Assembly: GCA_963706685.1 (NCBI GenBank) | Contig: CAVPMY010000014.1 | Span: 22,435-86,434 of the forward strand | Reading direction: 5' to 3' | DNA from: CADEEN01 sp963706685 | Lineage (GTDB): Bacteria > Pseudomonadota > Gammaproteobacteria > Burkholderiales > Burkholderiaceae_C | Length of the DNA: 64,000 bases | In this document: one piece after another, positions 55,593 through 64,000 of the stretch | Numbering within the stretch: the first letter of the stretch is position 1 | How the letters are laid out: each line of letters begins with the position of its first letter | Translations under genes and position numbers: made by a program | The notes under the pieces: generated by a model | Seen by the model: only the letters and a program-made list of their open reading frames with translations | What the model was told of the DNA's origin: nothing | Databases searched by the model: none

Positions 55593-56516
55593 CTACACGA
55601 TCAGACAGCTGAGACTCGCAACCCGCTGCTTCAACCACTCAAGGTCAGCCTCTGCGACGCGCGGCTCCGCTTTCGCGAGACGGTCTAGAACGCGTTCGAG
55701 GCGCCCGCATATGGCGTTTGCTTCTGCTAGCAACGAGGACCGAGCATGTCGATGGCTTGGTCCGCCGGCCTCCTTCGGTGGCTCGGCACGAATTGCATTA
55801 ACGGCACAGCGCGTGATCTCCGCGTCGCCGTCGAGAAGCGCCCTCGCCCGTTCTGGTTCCTCTCGATGCAGCTTGCTCAGCTCATAGAGCGTGCGAGGCG
55901 AGGTGCAGCGACCCGTTTGCATCGCCTCGTTCAACTCGGTCGGCAGATCGAGCAGCGCGAGGTGGTGTGCCACGGTGGTCTGATCCATGCCCAGCCGCTT
56001 GGCGATCGTCGCGTTCGAGTCGCCGGCATCGGACCGTGTCCGTATGAAGCGCGCCAGGTCGAGCGGCGTCAGGCCGTGGCGCTTCTGATTCTCGGCAACC
56101 TGCACGTAGGGATCGGCAGGTGCCTCGCGCAGTACCACGGACACCTCGGTCAGCCCCGCACGGCGTGCTGCCCGCCAGCGCTTGGCGCCGAAGTGGATGC
56201 GGTGACGCCCTTGTGCGTCGGCGGGATGAACGACAAGCGGTTGCAGGATGCCGTGCTGGCGGATGTCTTCGGCGAGTTCGTCGATCTCCGCTTCGGGAAA
56301 CTCGGTGCGTGGATTGTTCGGGTCTTCGTACAACCGATCCGAAGGCACGACCAGCGGACACCCTTCTTCGCCTACTGTGGCAGGTGTCGCTGGCAGAGTC
56401 GAATGCGCACGAGCACTCTTGTGCGACGGTCGCTGATCGCTAGGGGGCGCAACGTCAGGATCGGCTTCGAGAAGCTCGAGTTGATTGGCCTTAGATTTGG
56501 TCCACGGCAGTCGCAT
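55593..56516 (-). CDS. ParB/Spo0J-family partition protein
   Basis: 307 residues. Typical ParB segments: VPSDRLYEDPNNPRTEFPEAE (box I), LVVHPADAQGRHRIHFGAKRWRA (the ERRWRA-like box II, with CTPase function expected), then an HTH (NATIAKRLGMDQTTVAHHLALL) and a C-terminal leucine-rich dimerisation region. No parA lies upstream in the window. Either it is a lone ParB-like regulator on the element or the element has lost parA. It is divergent from unrecognised sequence to its right. Confidence 0.85.
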   Translation of the reverse strand: MRLPWTKSKANQLELLEADPDVAPPSDQRPSHKSARAHSTLPATPATVGEEGCPLVVPSDRLYEDPNNPRTEFPEAEIDELAEDIRQHGILQPLVVHPADAQGRHRIHFGAKRWRAARRAGLTEVSVVLREAPADPYVQVAENQKRHGLTPLDLARFIRTRSDAGDSNATIAKRLGMDQTTVAHHLALLDLPTELNEAMQTGRCTSPRTLYELSKLHREEPERARALLDGDAEITRCAVNAIRAEPPKEAGGPSHRHARSSLLAEANAICGRLERVLDRLAKAEPRVAEADLEWLKQRVASLSCLIV

Positions 56517-57367
56517 GAACCCATCGTGCCGTCAGTTCGCCCGGCGCGGTAGAGGCCGCGAAAGCCGGGCCTTGGAGCCTGCGTTGACTCAGGAGGTCGC
56601 ACAAGATGCCGAGTCGTCCCAAGAGCATCGCACGTTCGTCACGCATGGTTTCACATTCGTTCTTGCTCACCTTTCAACGCGAACCAGATCTTTGACCAGA
56701 ACTGGATCACAGCGCGAAGTCTTGCCCAGCGCGGCGAGGCGAGGCGATCACACGAAGGTGTCTTTCCAGCGACAGCCGCCAGATTGCAGCAGTCATCTTG
56801 GGCCTCGCGGCGCCATGTCTTGTCGAGTGGACGCACGAGAACTGGCACATTTGGACGCGCCCACTTCCGCAGTTGGGACCGCACGACACCAACCAGATGC
56901 GGGGACGCTGGCAGTCTTCATCGCCTCCGGATTGCCGTTTCTTGCCTTGCTGATCGTGGGATTGGCGTTCGGAGGGGCAATGAGCTCGGATGTGACGCCG
57001 ATCGTGATGGGTCTGGATCTACGCACGGATCTGGATGGCCACGGCGAACGCGGGTGAGTTTGACGATGACATCGCGGCCGCTGAGTTGCTTTTTCATGAT
57101 GAGGCGCGGATCGCGACTCTGGAGCAGCCTGTCGGTACGATCATTGGTTCAACCGACGCAGCCGCGGTGTTTGCCCTGCTCACGCGTTCGGGCGTGACGC
57201 TCACAGCGCGCCTGTGGCAGGCGATGTGGTTCGCCTCGGCGCGATCGCGCTCGTCGTGCGCGCGGTCAAAAGCGGAAGGACCTCGAGCATCGGCCACGGA
57301 TTGAACGTCGCGGCACGAAGACCCCTCGGCACCGACGCAGCGCCCGCGCGGGTGCCGATCGTATCTG
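56517..57367. other. 851 bases without a supported gene
   Basis: Frames open in all six directions with no motif and poor fit to the local codon pattern. One frame near 56890-57055 encodes a hydrophobic segment (SGLPFLALLIVGLAFGG) that might be a degraded membrane protein. Nothing in it forms a second tRNA-Pro copy. Probably the decayed right margin of the mobile element. Confidence 0.5.
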
Positions 57368-58354
57368 CTACAGCGCGGTGGCGATCAGGCCGGCACGCGG
57401 CCGTTGGTTCACCAGCACGATGCCGACCACCACGCCCACCAGCGCCAGCACCAGTTGCAACGTCAGCGGCTCACCCAGCAGCAGCACGCCGAAGACCAGC
57501 GCGAACACCGGCGTGAAAAACGAAAAGGTGGCCACCTGTGTGACGGGGTAGTGGCGCAGCATCCACATCCAGGCCAGGTAGGTGGCGAAGGCACCCGCGG
57601 CGGTCTGCAGGCCCAGCGAACTCCAGGCCAGCGCCGAATAGCTCAACGACCAGGCTTCGCCCAGGGCCAGCGACAGGGTAGGCGCCACCACAGCGGTCAC
57701 GCCCACCTGATAGAACAAGGTCTTCTCGGCGCTGGCTTCGCTCAGCACCGTGGCGCGGATGGTGAGCGTGGTCAGGCCCCACAGGATGCCGGCGGCCAGG
57801 CCCAGCGCATCTCCGCGCCACTGGCCGGCCGCCGGTGAGGCCTGCCGGAACCCCTCGCTGAATGCCAGCGCCACGGCCAAGAAAGCCATCACCAGGCCGA
57901 TCCATTGCATACGGCGCAGCCGCTCGCCCGGCAACACGCGCGGCAGTAGCAACGCCACCACGAAGGGGCTGGTGTACAGGAACACGGCCAGGCGCGAAGC
58001 ACTGGTGTGCATCAGCCCCATATAGATGCAGGCGAACTCGCCCGCGAACAACAGCCCTGCCAGCAGGCCGGCCCGGAGCGTGCCGTCGCGCTTGAAAAGC
58101 GGCACACCGCGCGCCTTGCACCAAAGCCACAACAGCACGGTGGCACCCCAGAAACGCATCGCTGCCTGCCACAGCGGCGGGATTTCGGCGACCGCGAACT
58201 TGATCAGGATCTGCTGGAACCCCCAGAACGCGCAACACAGCAACAGCAGCGTGATGGCCAGGGTGTCGAGGTGGGACTTGCGCTCGTGCGCGGTAGCGGT
58301 AGCGGTAGCGGTAGCGGTAGCGGTAGCGGTAGCGGTAGCGGTAGTGGTGCTCAT
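57368..58354 (-). CDS. EamA-family transporter with N-terminal (Ala-Thr) repeat
   Basis: 328-residue inner-membrane protein with ten TM segments (TLAITLLLLCCAFWGFQQIL, VALLLPRVLPGERL, LGLAAGILWGLTTLTI, VFALVFGVLLLGEPL). Shares the DMT superfamily with 41777-42724 but is not closely similar. The N-terminus after MSTT consists of an Ala-Thr dipeptide repeat encoded by a hexanucleotide microsatellite, ahead of HERKSHLD. Substrate unknown. The start ATG 58354 lies 83 bases from the truncated cytochrome gene. Confidence 0.85.
   Translation of the reverse strand: MSTTTATATATATATATATATAHERKSHLDTLAITLLLLCCAFWGFQQILIKFAVAEIPPLWQAAMRFWGATVLLWLWCKARGVPLFKRDGTLRAGLLAGLLFAGEFACIYMGLMHTSASRLAVFLYTSPFVVALLLPRVLPGERLRRMQWIGLVMAFLAVALAFSEGFRQASPAAGQWRGDALGLAAGILWGLTTLTIRATVLSEASAEKTLFYQVGVTAVVAPTLSLALGEAWSLSYSALAWSSLGLQTAAGAFATYLAWMWMLRHYPVTQVATFSFFTPVFALVFGVLLLGEPLTLQLVLALVGVVVGIVLVNQRPRAGLIATAL
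58292..58345 (+). repeat. Hexanucleotide microsatellite (GGTAGC)8 plus GGTAGT
   Basis: Eight perfect tandem GGTAGC units and one GGTAGT lie within the transporter gene. Because the unit is six bases, copy-number change keeps the frame and only changes the (Ala-Thr) tail length. Confidence 0.95.
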
Positions 58355-58437
58355 TGTCGGCGATTGTGTCCGTGACGGAATCTTGACCGGAAATCGGCTC
58401 AACAGCCTGGCCGTTCAGCGTTCCAAACTCGCGCGCC

Positions 58438-58908
58438 TCACTTGCGCGTCGCCCAGCGCCACGCGCGCAGGTCGCAATCGACATTCGCCTGCGCCTTGAA
58501 GTCGAAGGTCTTCTCGTCGGTCCAGCCATAGCCGGCATGGCAGGACGTGCAGCGCGGCTCGTTCGAGGCGACGTTGCGGCAGAACGAGTCGATCACCCGC
58601 TTCTTGCCCAGGACCTGGCCCGTCTTCGGATGGTGGTACTCCCAGGTCCAGTGAATCGATTGCTGCACCTGCGCCGCGGCTTCCGTATGGCAGCCCAGGC
58701 AGGCCCGGGTCAATTCCGGGCCGGTGGCGAACGGACCTTTCAACGCCTCGAACTTCGAGTGGTCAGCGGTGGACTTCGAGTCCTTGGGTTTGGCCGCGGC
58801 CTTGGTCTCAGGCGCGGCCGCTGTCGTCGCCGTATTCGCCGCAGCGGGCCACGGCAGCGCAACCAGTGCAGAAGCGACCGCAACGATCGCAGCGGCCAGT
58901 GACTTCAT
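58438..58908 (-). pseudogene. Truncated tetrathionate-reductase-family octaheme cytochrome c
   Basis: 156 residues beginning with a signal peptide (AAAIVAVASALVALPWPAAAN), then HSKFEALKGPFATGPELT, heme site CLGCH, IHWTWEYHHPKTGQVLGKKR and a second heme site CTSCH in RCTSCHAGYGW. After QANVDCD, where family proteins continue with LVCHD and five or more hemes, the frame changes to DLRAWRWATRK and stops. About 150 of an expected 450 or more residues remain. It is a 5' remnant, not a frameshift that can be repaired downstream: the next 80 bases contain no heme motif. Confidence 0.75.
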
Positions 58909-58933
58909 TTGCGGATCGTCCATCTCGTTGCCA

Positions 58934-59401
58934 TCACCGAGATTCACGCCGCAGCCGCCACCAGGCCACGGCCGCGATCACTGTCCACACGGTCAAGCGC
59001 AAGGCCATCGCGATCGCCGTGCGTCGTTCATACGCGCCGCCGTTCGCCACATGCAAACCGAAGGCGGCGAACACCAATCCGGTGGCGGCGGCGATGATCA
59101 CCGCCAGCCAGGCAGCCCAGCGCCGCTGCATGAACAGCCCGACGCCGGCCGCCACATAGGCGAACCCCGCCAGGAAGTTGAACCATAGGACGAAGGGGAC
59201 GTAGTTACCCGCCGCCGCCACCGCTGCTGCATTGCCGGCCAGGGTCATGCCGCCCTCCTTGAGCGTCAGCAGGCCGAAGCCGATGGCAATCACAGCGAGA
59301 AGCCGCAGCCACCAGTCGCGCTGGCGATGACTGCCGCCATCGGACCCATCGGGTCTTGTGGTGAGGGATGAATCGTTGCTCGATGGTTTGCGCGTCATCA
59401 T
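58934..59401 (-). CDS. Small membrane protein of the exporter operon
   Basis: 155 residues, four predicted TM segments (WLRLLAVIAIGFGLLTLKEGG, VPFVLWFNFLAGFAYVAAGVG, WLAVIIAAATGLVFAAFGLHV, RLTVWTVIAAVAWWRL). No known domain. ATG 59401 overlaps the stop of the upstream ABC permease, so it belongs to that transcript. Role unknown. Confidence 0.75.
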   Translation of the reverse strand: MMTRKPSSNDSSLTTRPDGSDGGSHRQRDWWLRLLAVIAIGFGLLTLKEGGMTLAGNAAAVAAAGNYVPFVLWFNFLAGFAYVAAGVGLFMQRRWAAWLAVIIAAATGLVFAAFGLHVANGGAYERRTAIAMALRLTVWTVIAAVAWWRLRRESR

Positions 59402-60507
59402 TCGGCGGTCTTTCGAAATCGAGTGGAAGCGAACCAGAGCAGTCCGACACCCATCGCCAGGAGATAGAGAAACTGCGGCCACAGGGCCTCGAAGCCAGCG
59501 CCCTTGAGAAAAACCGCGCGTACGATTTCGAGGTAGTGGCGCAGCGGGTTGGCCAGCGTCAGCCATTGGAAGAAGCGCGGCATGCTGGCCACTGGGAACA
59601 TGAAACCCGACAGCAGCAGCAGCGGCATGAAGACGAGAAAACTCGTCATGAACGCCTCCTGCTGCGTCCTTGAGACGGTCGAGATGAGCAGTCCCGTGCC
59701 CAGCGTGCCGAGCAGGTAGAGCACGGTGGCCACCATCAGCGTGGGCAGACTGCCCACGAACGGCACCTTGAACCAGAACAAGGCCAGGGCGAAGACAAGC
59801 GCGAAGTCGACCAGACTGATGAAGGCAAACGGCAGGGTCTTGCCGATGATCAGCTCGCCGGCACTCAGCGGCGTCACCATCAATTGCTCGAGCGTGCCGA
59901 TCTCGCGTTCGCGCACCACGGCGAGCGAGGTCAACAGCAAGGCCACGAGCAGGATGATCGCGCCGATGACCGCCGGGACGTTGTAGTCGCGGCTCGCCAG
60001 ATCGGGGTTGAACCAGGCCCGCTCGCGCAGCTCCAGCGCCAGCACAGCGCCACCGCCGGCGTGGCGCACGCCGAACTCCTGCGCGATGCGTTCGGCATAG
60101 CCTCGCGCGACAGTGGCGGTATTGGAATCGCTGCCGTCCAGCAGCAACTGCACTCGCGCCTGGCCGGCAGCCAACTCGGCTGCGAAGCCGACCGGGATCA
60201 CGAGCCCGGCCATCGCGTCAGCCCGGTCGAGCGACCTCACGAGGTCCGCGGTGCGCGCCGAAGCACCCGCCAAGCGGAAGTAGCCGGATGCGGTGAAGGC
60301 CTCGACGAGGTCGCGCGAGGCTTGCGACCGGTCATGGTCGACGACGAAGGTCGGTACATTGCGCACGTCGGTGGAGACGGCATAACCGAACAGCATGAGC
60401 TGGATCAGCGGTGCGAGCACGATGACGCGCACCAGGCGCGGGTCACGCAGCACCTGCAGGAACTCCTTGCGCACGATCTCGAACACGCGTTCGATGCTTG
60501 CCATCAT
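59398..60507 (-). CDS. ABC-2 type permease (YbhR-like) 2
   Basis: 369 residues. TM1 is VRVIVLAPLIQLMLFGYAV, followed by a large periplasmic domain (RNVPTFVVDHDRSQASRDL, LLLDGSDSNTATVARGYAERI) and a five-TM C-terminal part with VVREREIGTLEQLMVTPLSA, the ABC-2 signature. Forms the exporter channel with the next gene and the two ATPases. ATG 60507 overlaps the previous gene stop. Confidence 0.9.
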   Translation of the reverse strand: MMASIERVFEIVRKEFLQVLRDPRLVRVIVLAPLIQLMLFGYAVSTDVRNVPTFVVDHDRSQASRDLVEAFTASGYFRLAGASARTADLVRSLDRADAMAGLVIPVGFAAELAAGQARVQLLLDGSDSNTATVARGYAERIAQEFGVRHAGGGAVLALELRERAWFNPDLASRDYNVPAVIGAIILLVALLLTSLAVVREREIGTLEQLMVTPLSAGELIIGKTLPFAFISLVDFALVFALALFWFKVPFVGSLPTLMVATVLYLLGTLGTGLLISTVSRTQQEAFMTSFLVFMPLLLLSGFMFPVASMPRFFQWLTLANPLRHYLEIVRAVFLKGAGFEALWPQFLYLLAMGVGLLWFASTRFRKTAE

Positions 60508-61622
60508 TGCGGCAGCTCCTTGTGAAAGGCGCGGATGGCCAGCACCACGCCGATCACGGCGAAGGCCATCATCAGCAGCCCCTGCACGAAGAGTGCCTCG
60601 ACTCCGACACCCTTGAGGAACAGGCCCCGCGTCACGACGACGAAGTAGCGCGCAGGCACGAGCAGCGTCGCGCCCTGCAGGGGAAGCGGCATGTTCTGGA
60701 TGGCGTACAAAAAACCCGACAGCAGAAACGCCGGTAGGAAGGTCACCACCATTGCCACCTGCGTGGCAAGCAACTGCGATCGGGTGACCGCCGACAGATA
60801 GATGCCCAGGCCGAGCCCGCCGAAGAGGAATGCCGTGGAGGCCCCCAACAGCAGCAGGATGCTGCCGCGGAACGGCACACCGAACAGGAAGACGCCCAGC
60901 ACGGTGCTCACCGCCACGTCGATCAGGCCGATCGCCAGGTAGGGCAGCAGCTTGCCCAGCACCACCTCGGCGCGTGACACCGGCGTCGCCGCCAGCTGCT
61001 CCATGGTGCCGCGTTCCCACTCGCGTGCGATCGTGAGCGATGTGAGCATCGCCGCGACGATCATCATGATCACGGCCACCAGGCCCGGCACGATCATGTT
61101 GCGCGACGTGAGTTCTTCATTGAACCACACGCGAGATTCCAGCGTGATCGGCGGTGCGCGCGACTCGCCTTTGAACTGTACGCGCAGCGAATAGGCCTGG
61201 GCGATGGCGCGCGTGTAGGCGAGCACGATGGTCGCGGTATTGGCGTCCGAGCCGTCGACGATCGCCTGCAGTTCGGCTGGCCGGCCGGCACCGAGATGGC
61301 GGCTGAAGTCGGGCGGGATCACGAGCACCAGCTGGGCCTCGCCGCGGTCGAGCAGCGGCCCGATCTCGCCGGGGCGCGCGAGATCGGCGCGGAAACTGAA
61401 GTAGCCCGAGGCACGGAAGGCGTCGATCAGCTCGCGCGATGCGGCACTGCGGTCTTCGTCGAGCACCGCGGTGCGGACATCGGCGACGTCGAAGCTGATG
61501 GCATAGCCGAACAGCACGAGCAGCACCAGCGGCAGTACGAAGGCGAGGATCAGGCTGCGGGTATCGCGCCGCAACTGGATGACCTCCTTGCGTGCCATCG
61601 CCCACAGGCGAGCGAGGTTCAT
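60504..61622 (-). CDS. ABC-2 type permease (YbhS-like) 1
   Basis: 372 residues, homologous to the preceding permease: SLILAFVLPLVLLVLFGYAI, an external domain (RTAVLDEDRSAASRELIDAF, IVDGSDANTATIVLAYTRAI) and AREWERGTMEQLAATPVSRAE at the permease core. Start ATG 61622; it lies 10 bases after the upstream ATPase. Likely dimer partner of permease 2. Confidence 0.9.
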   Translation of the reverse strand: MNLARLWAMARKEVIQLRRDTRSLILAFVLPLVLLVLFGYAISFDVADVRTAVLDEDRSAASRELIDAFRASGYFSFRADLARPGEIGPLLDRGEAQLVLVIPPDFSRHLGAGRPAELQAIVDGSDANTATIVLAYTRAIAQAYSLRVQFKGESRAPPITLESRVWFNEELTSRNMIVPGLVAVIMMIVAAMLTSLTIAREWERGTMEQLAATPVSRAEVVLGKLLPYLAIGLIDVAVSTVLGVFLFGVPFRGSILLLLGASTAFLFGGLGLGIYLSAVTRSQLLATQVAMVVTFLPAFLLSGFLYAIQNMPLPLQGATLLVPARYFVVVTRGLFLKGVGVEALFVQGLLMMAFAVIGVVLAIRAFHKELPQ

Positions 61623-61632
61623 CGCGCCGCCC

Positions 61633-62586
61633 TCAGCCCACCGGCGCGCCACCAGCGGCGCGTACGACGGACACGAAGGCATCCTCCAGCGACGGTGCAA
61701 TCGGCTTCAACGCCTGCAGCGTCAGGCCTCGCTCGGCCAGTCGCGCCGTGATGGCTTCACGCGCACCAGCGAGCTCGCGCAACGCCACATGAACGGCACG
61801 CCCGAACATGGCGGTTTCGACGACGCCAGGCAGGTCTTTCAGTGCATCGACGGCGCGTGGGCCGTCATCGGTCTGCAGCTCCAGCAGCGGTTCCTTGACG
61901 CCGGAGCGCAGGCGCGCGGGTGTGTCGAGGGCCACCAGCGAACCGCGGTTCATCAGCGCGAGGCGGTGGCAGTACTCGGCCTCTTCCATGTAGTGGGTGC
62001 TGACGAAGACGGTCGTGCCCTGCTGCGTCAGGGCGTCGATGAGATCCCAGAACCCCCGTCGCGACAGCGGGTCAACGCCCGACGTCGGTTCGTCGAGGAA
62101 CAGGATCTTCGGCTCGTGCAGCACCGCGCAGCCCAGTGCCAGGCGTTGCTTGAAACCGAGCGGCAAATCACCCGTCAGCCGCTTGCCCTGGTCGGCCAGA
62201 CCGGCCATTTTCAGGGCCCAGTCCCGGCGTTCGGCGCGGCGTTCGCGCGGCACGCTGTACAGGCCGGCGAAGAAGGCGATGTTCTCGTCGACCGTCAAAT
62301 CGGCGTAGAGCGAGAAGAGCTGCGACATGTAGCCGATGCGGCGCTTGATGGCCTCGCTCTGCGTCAGGATGTCGAGGCCGGCAACCGAGCCGCTGCCGGC
62401 GCTGGGCAGCAACAGGCCGGCCAACATCTTGATGGTCGTGGTCTTGCCGGCGCCATTGGGCCCGAGGAAGCCGAAGATCTCGCCCTCCTTGACTTCAAAC
62501 GACACGTCGTTGACGGCCACGAAATCGCCGAACACGCGCCGCAGCCGATCGGCGACGACAGTCGGCGTGACTTGGGCGGCGGTCAC
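61633..62586 (-). CDS. ABC exporter ATP-binding protein 1 (YbhF-like)
   Basis: 317 residues: Walker A GPNGAGKTT, IGYMSQLFSLYADLTV Q-loop, a signature variant PLGFKQRLALGCAVLHEP, Walker B ILFLDEPTSGVDP, H-loop FVSTHYMEEAEY, then a C-terminal DUF4162-like domain. GTG 62586 overlaps the upstream ATPase stop. The signature LGFKQ departs from LSGGQ. Confidence 0.92.
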   Translation of the reverse strand: MTAAQVTPTVVADRLRRVFGDFVAVNDVSFEVKEGEIFGFLGPNGAGKTTTIKMLAGLLLPSAGSGSVAGLDILTQSEAIKRRIGYMSQLFSLYADLTVDENIAFFAGLYSVPRERRAERRDWALKMAGLADQGKRLTGDLPLGFKQRLALGCAVLHEPKILFLDEPTSGVDPLSRRGFWDLIDALTQQGTTVFVSTHYMEEAEYCHRLALMNRGSLVALDTPARLRSGVKEPLLELQTDDGPRAVDALKDLPGVVETAMFGRAVHVALRELAGAREAITARLAERGLTLQALKPIAPSLEDAFVSVVRAAGGAPVG

Positions 62587-63545
62587 GCCACCTCCGTCAT
62601 GCGCTGGATGAAAACGTCTTCCATCGTCGGTGGTGCGGACTGCACCTCCTCGGGGGCCAGGCCACCTGCGCGCAGCGCTGCGTCGAGCAGGGGGCCGTCG
62701 GTTGCGGCCGAGTCCACTGTGACATGCAGCTTGTCGCCGAACAGCGCCGCGCGTCGCACGCTCGGATGGGCACGCAACAGGTCGCGGGCGACGCGTGCCG
62801 GTTCCACCTGGATCACGAGCATTTCGCCATGTAGGGCCTGCTGCAAGGCCTGTGGTGTGTCAAGCGCCAGCAGCCGGCCTTGATGCAGCAGCGCGACACG
62901 GTCGAAGCGCTCGGCTTCGTCCATATAGGCCGTGCTGACGACGACCGTGACGCCCTGTGCCACCATGTCGTGCACGATCAGCCACAGGTCACGGCGAGAA
63001 ATCGGGTCGACGCCGAAAGTCGGCTCGTCGAGCAGCAGAATCCTGGGCTGATGGATCAGCGCACATGACAAGCCGAGCTTCTGCTTCATGCCACCTGACA
63101 GCTTGCCCGCCAGACGGTCCTTGAAGGGAGCGAGATTCGAAAAGTGGAACAGCCGCTCGAGCCGCGCTGGGCGTTCCTGTTTTGGCACCCGGTACAGATC
63201 GGCGTAGAAGTGCAGGTTCTCGAGCACCGTCATGTCCGCGTAGAGGCCGAAGCGCTGCGACATGTAGGCGATTTCGTGCTTCACGCCTTCCGGGTCGCCG
63301 GCGACGCTGATGCCGCCCAGGCGTGCATCGCCGGCGCTCGGGCGAAGCACGCCGGCGAGCATGCGCAGCGTGGTGGTCTTGCCCGCGCCGTCGGGCCCGA
63401 CGAGGCCGAACAGCTCACCGCCTGTGACAGTGAAACTCAGGCTATCGACCGCGGTGGTTTCGCCGAACCGGCGTGTCAGACCGTCGACCTGGATCGTCGC
63501 GGACCTTGACGCGATCGGCGCAGCGCCGTTGGAGGCTGCATTCAT
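62583..63545 (-). CDS. ABC exporter ATP-binding protein 2
   Basis: 320 residues. Walker A GPDGAGKTT, IAYMSQRFGLYADMTV Q-loop, signature LSGGMKQKLGLSCALIHQP, Walker B ILLLDEPTFGVDP, H-loop VVSTAYMDEAERF (an Ala precedes the Tyr where the first ATPase has His). The His-to-Ala change at the H-loop suggests reduced hydrolysis. ATG 63545 overlaps the HlyD stop. In E. coli YbhF these two domains are fused; here they are separate. Confidence 0.9.
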   Translation of the reverse strand: MNAASNGAAPIASRSATIQVDGLTRRFGETTAVDSLSFTVTGGELFGLVGPDGAGKTTTLRMLAGVLRPSAGDARLGGISVAGDPEGVKHEIAYMSQRFGLYADMTVLENLHFYADLYRVPKQERPARLERLFHFSNLAPFKDRLAGKLSGGMKQKLGLSCALIHQPRILLLDEPTFGVDPISRRDLWLIVHDMVAQGVTVVVSTAYMDEAERFDRVALLHQGRLLALDTPQALQQALHGEMLVIQVEPARVARDLLRAHPSVRRAALFGDKLHVTVDSAATDGPLLDAALRAGGLAPEEVQSAPPTMEDVFIQRMTEVA

Positions 63546-64000
63546 TTCGGCGCGTCGTCCAGGCGCACGTCGGCCGGCATGCCCGGTTTGAGCTCGAGGC
63601 CCGGGTCGCTCGCGACTCGCACTTTGACCGCATAGACCAGCTTGACGCGCTCTTCGCTGGTCTGCACAGTCTTGGGTGTGAACTCCGCGACCGAGGCGAT
63701 GAAGACCACCTCGCCGCCATAGGTCTTGCCCGCAAAGCTGTCGGATGTGATCGTCGCTTTGGCACCCAGGCGCACCTGGCCGATGCGGTTCTCGGGCACG
63801 TAGATGCGCACCCATCGGTCATCCGGGTTCATCAGCGTCAACACCGGAACACCGGGTGCCACGGTCTCGCCAGGCTCGCGGTGGCGCACCGTCACGATGC
63901 CGCCGAACGGCGCGTGAACCACCATGTTGGCCAGCGTCGCATCGATGGGCTTGACGGCCGACTCGGCCTGCGCCACCTGCGCGCGCTGCACATCGACCTT
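63542..64000 (-). CDS. HlyD-type membrane fusion protein (YbhG-like), partial
   Basis: The 3' end of a periplasmic adaptor: MVVHAPFGGIVTVRHREPGE (lipoyl half), PVLTLMNPDDRWVRIYVPEN, GAKATITSDSFAGKTYGGEV, VAEFTPKTVQTSEERVKLVY and a C-terminal DPGLELKPGMPADVRL. The N-terminal part is outside the window. First gene of the exporter operon (HlyD, two ATPases, two permeases, small membrane protein). Confidence 0.9.
   Translation of the reverse strand, partial: KVDVQRAQVAQAESAVKPIDATLANMVVHAPFGGIVTVRHREPGETVAPGVPVLTLMNPDDRWVRIYVPENRIGQVRLGAKATITSDSFAGKTYGGEVVFIASVAEFTPKTVQTSEERVKLVYAVKVRVASDPGLELKPGMPADVRLDDAPK

Larger units (their letters stand above)
50728..57367. mobile_element. Integrative mobilizable element at tRNA-Pro (right end uncertain)
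   Basis: Contents: integrase next to the tRNA-Pro fragment, TacAT-like toxin-antitoxin, AlpA-type regulator, MobA and MobC relaxase genes, ParB. The left end is defined by the tRNA fragment. The right end is set at the start of the transporter gene for convenience only: no second att copy was found, and 56.5-57.4 kb has no recognisable genes. No type IV secretion genes are present, so the element would need a helper. Confidence 0.6.

Noticed and set aside
56517..57367. Second att site or oriT
   Set aside because: No match to the tRNA-Pro core and no inverted repeat with a nic-like sequence was found.

Overview
The window is a GC-rich, densely coded stretch of a bacterial chromosome. GTG and TTG starts, ATGA/GTGA overlaps, a heterotetrameric sarcosine oxidase in BDAG order, PurU, MobA/MobC-type genes and many GCG/GCC codons suggest a betaproteobacterium, probably Burkholderiales (Rubrivivax/Leptothrix-like). 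This placement is inference; no rRNA is present.

Layout. (1) 0-5.4 kb: 6-phosphogluconate dehydrogenase (cut by the window edge), a DUF3501 / iron-sulfur / rubrerythrin operon, an alpha/beta hydrolase, tRNA-Ala(CGC) and a frameshifted secreted protein. (2) 5.4-28.2 kb: methylated-amine and C1 catabolism. It holds sarcosine oxidase soxBDAG, purU, a DddP-like M24 protein, a DapA-like lyase, an aldehyde dehydrogenase, an amine-oxidase flavoprotein, a Rieske oxygenase (GbcA-like) with its reductase (GbcB-like), a GlxA/GbdR-type regulator, L-serine deaminase, a ProVWX betaine ABC transporter and the first MttB-family methyltransferase. (3) 28.3-29.4 kb: a second GlxA-type regulator. (4) 29.5-32.3 kb: a lower-GC island with HigB toxin, a HigA antitoxin fused to an ImmA/IrrE peptidase, and a T4 beta-like protein, preceded by an operator palindrome. 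(5) 32.5-49.2 kb: a LysR regulator divergent from a second MttB-family methyltransferase, then a BCCT transporter, two FMN/FAD Fe-S demethylases (StcD-like and related), an ornithine-cyclodeaminase homologue, an EamA transporter, a corrinoid protein, DUF1638, a PF13769 'virulence factor' protein, MetV- and MetF-type methylenetetrahydrofolate reductase, a methyl-THF:corrinoid methyltransferase and a reductive activator of corrinoid proteins. (6) 49.3-57.4 kb: a truncated AAA ATPase, a 3' fragment of tRNA-Pro(GGG), and an integrative mobilizable element (tyrosine integrase, TacAT-like toxin-antitoxin, AlpA, MobA/MobC relaxase genes, ParB). (7) 57.4-64 kb: an EamA transporter with a hexanucleotide repeat, a truncated octaheme cytochrome, and a YbhGFSR-like ABC exporter operon.

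How the genes work together. Betaines enter by ProVWX or BCCT. One route is oxidative: Rieske demethylation, then flavin demethylases, then sarcosine oxidase, giving glycine and serine plus methylene-THF, with PurU and SdaA downstream. The second route looks corrinoid-dependent, as in anaerobes: MttB homologue, corrinoid protein, methyl-THF methyltransferase and MetVF, with the activator keeping Co(I) available. Having both routes side by side in a bacterium with O2-dependent enzymes is the most interesting feature of the window.

Data caution. Many genes carry single-base indels (mostly +1) while the remaining frame stays highly conserved, above all at 44.1-49.0 kb and 5.4-9.7 kb. I treat these as probable sequencing or assembly errors and annotate the genes as whole.
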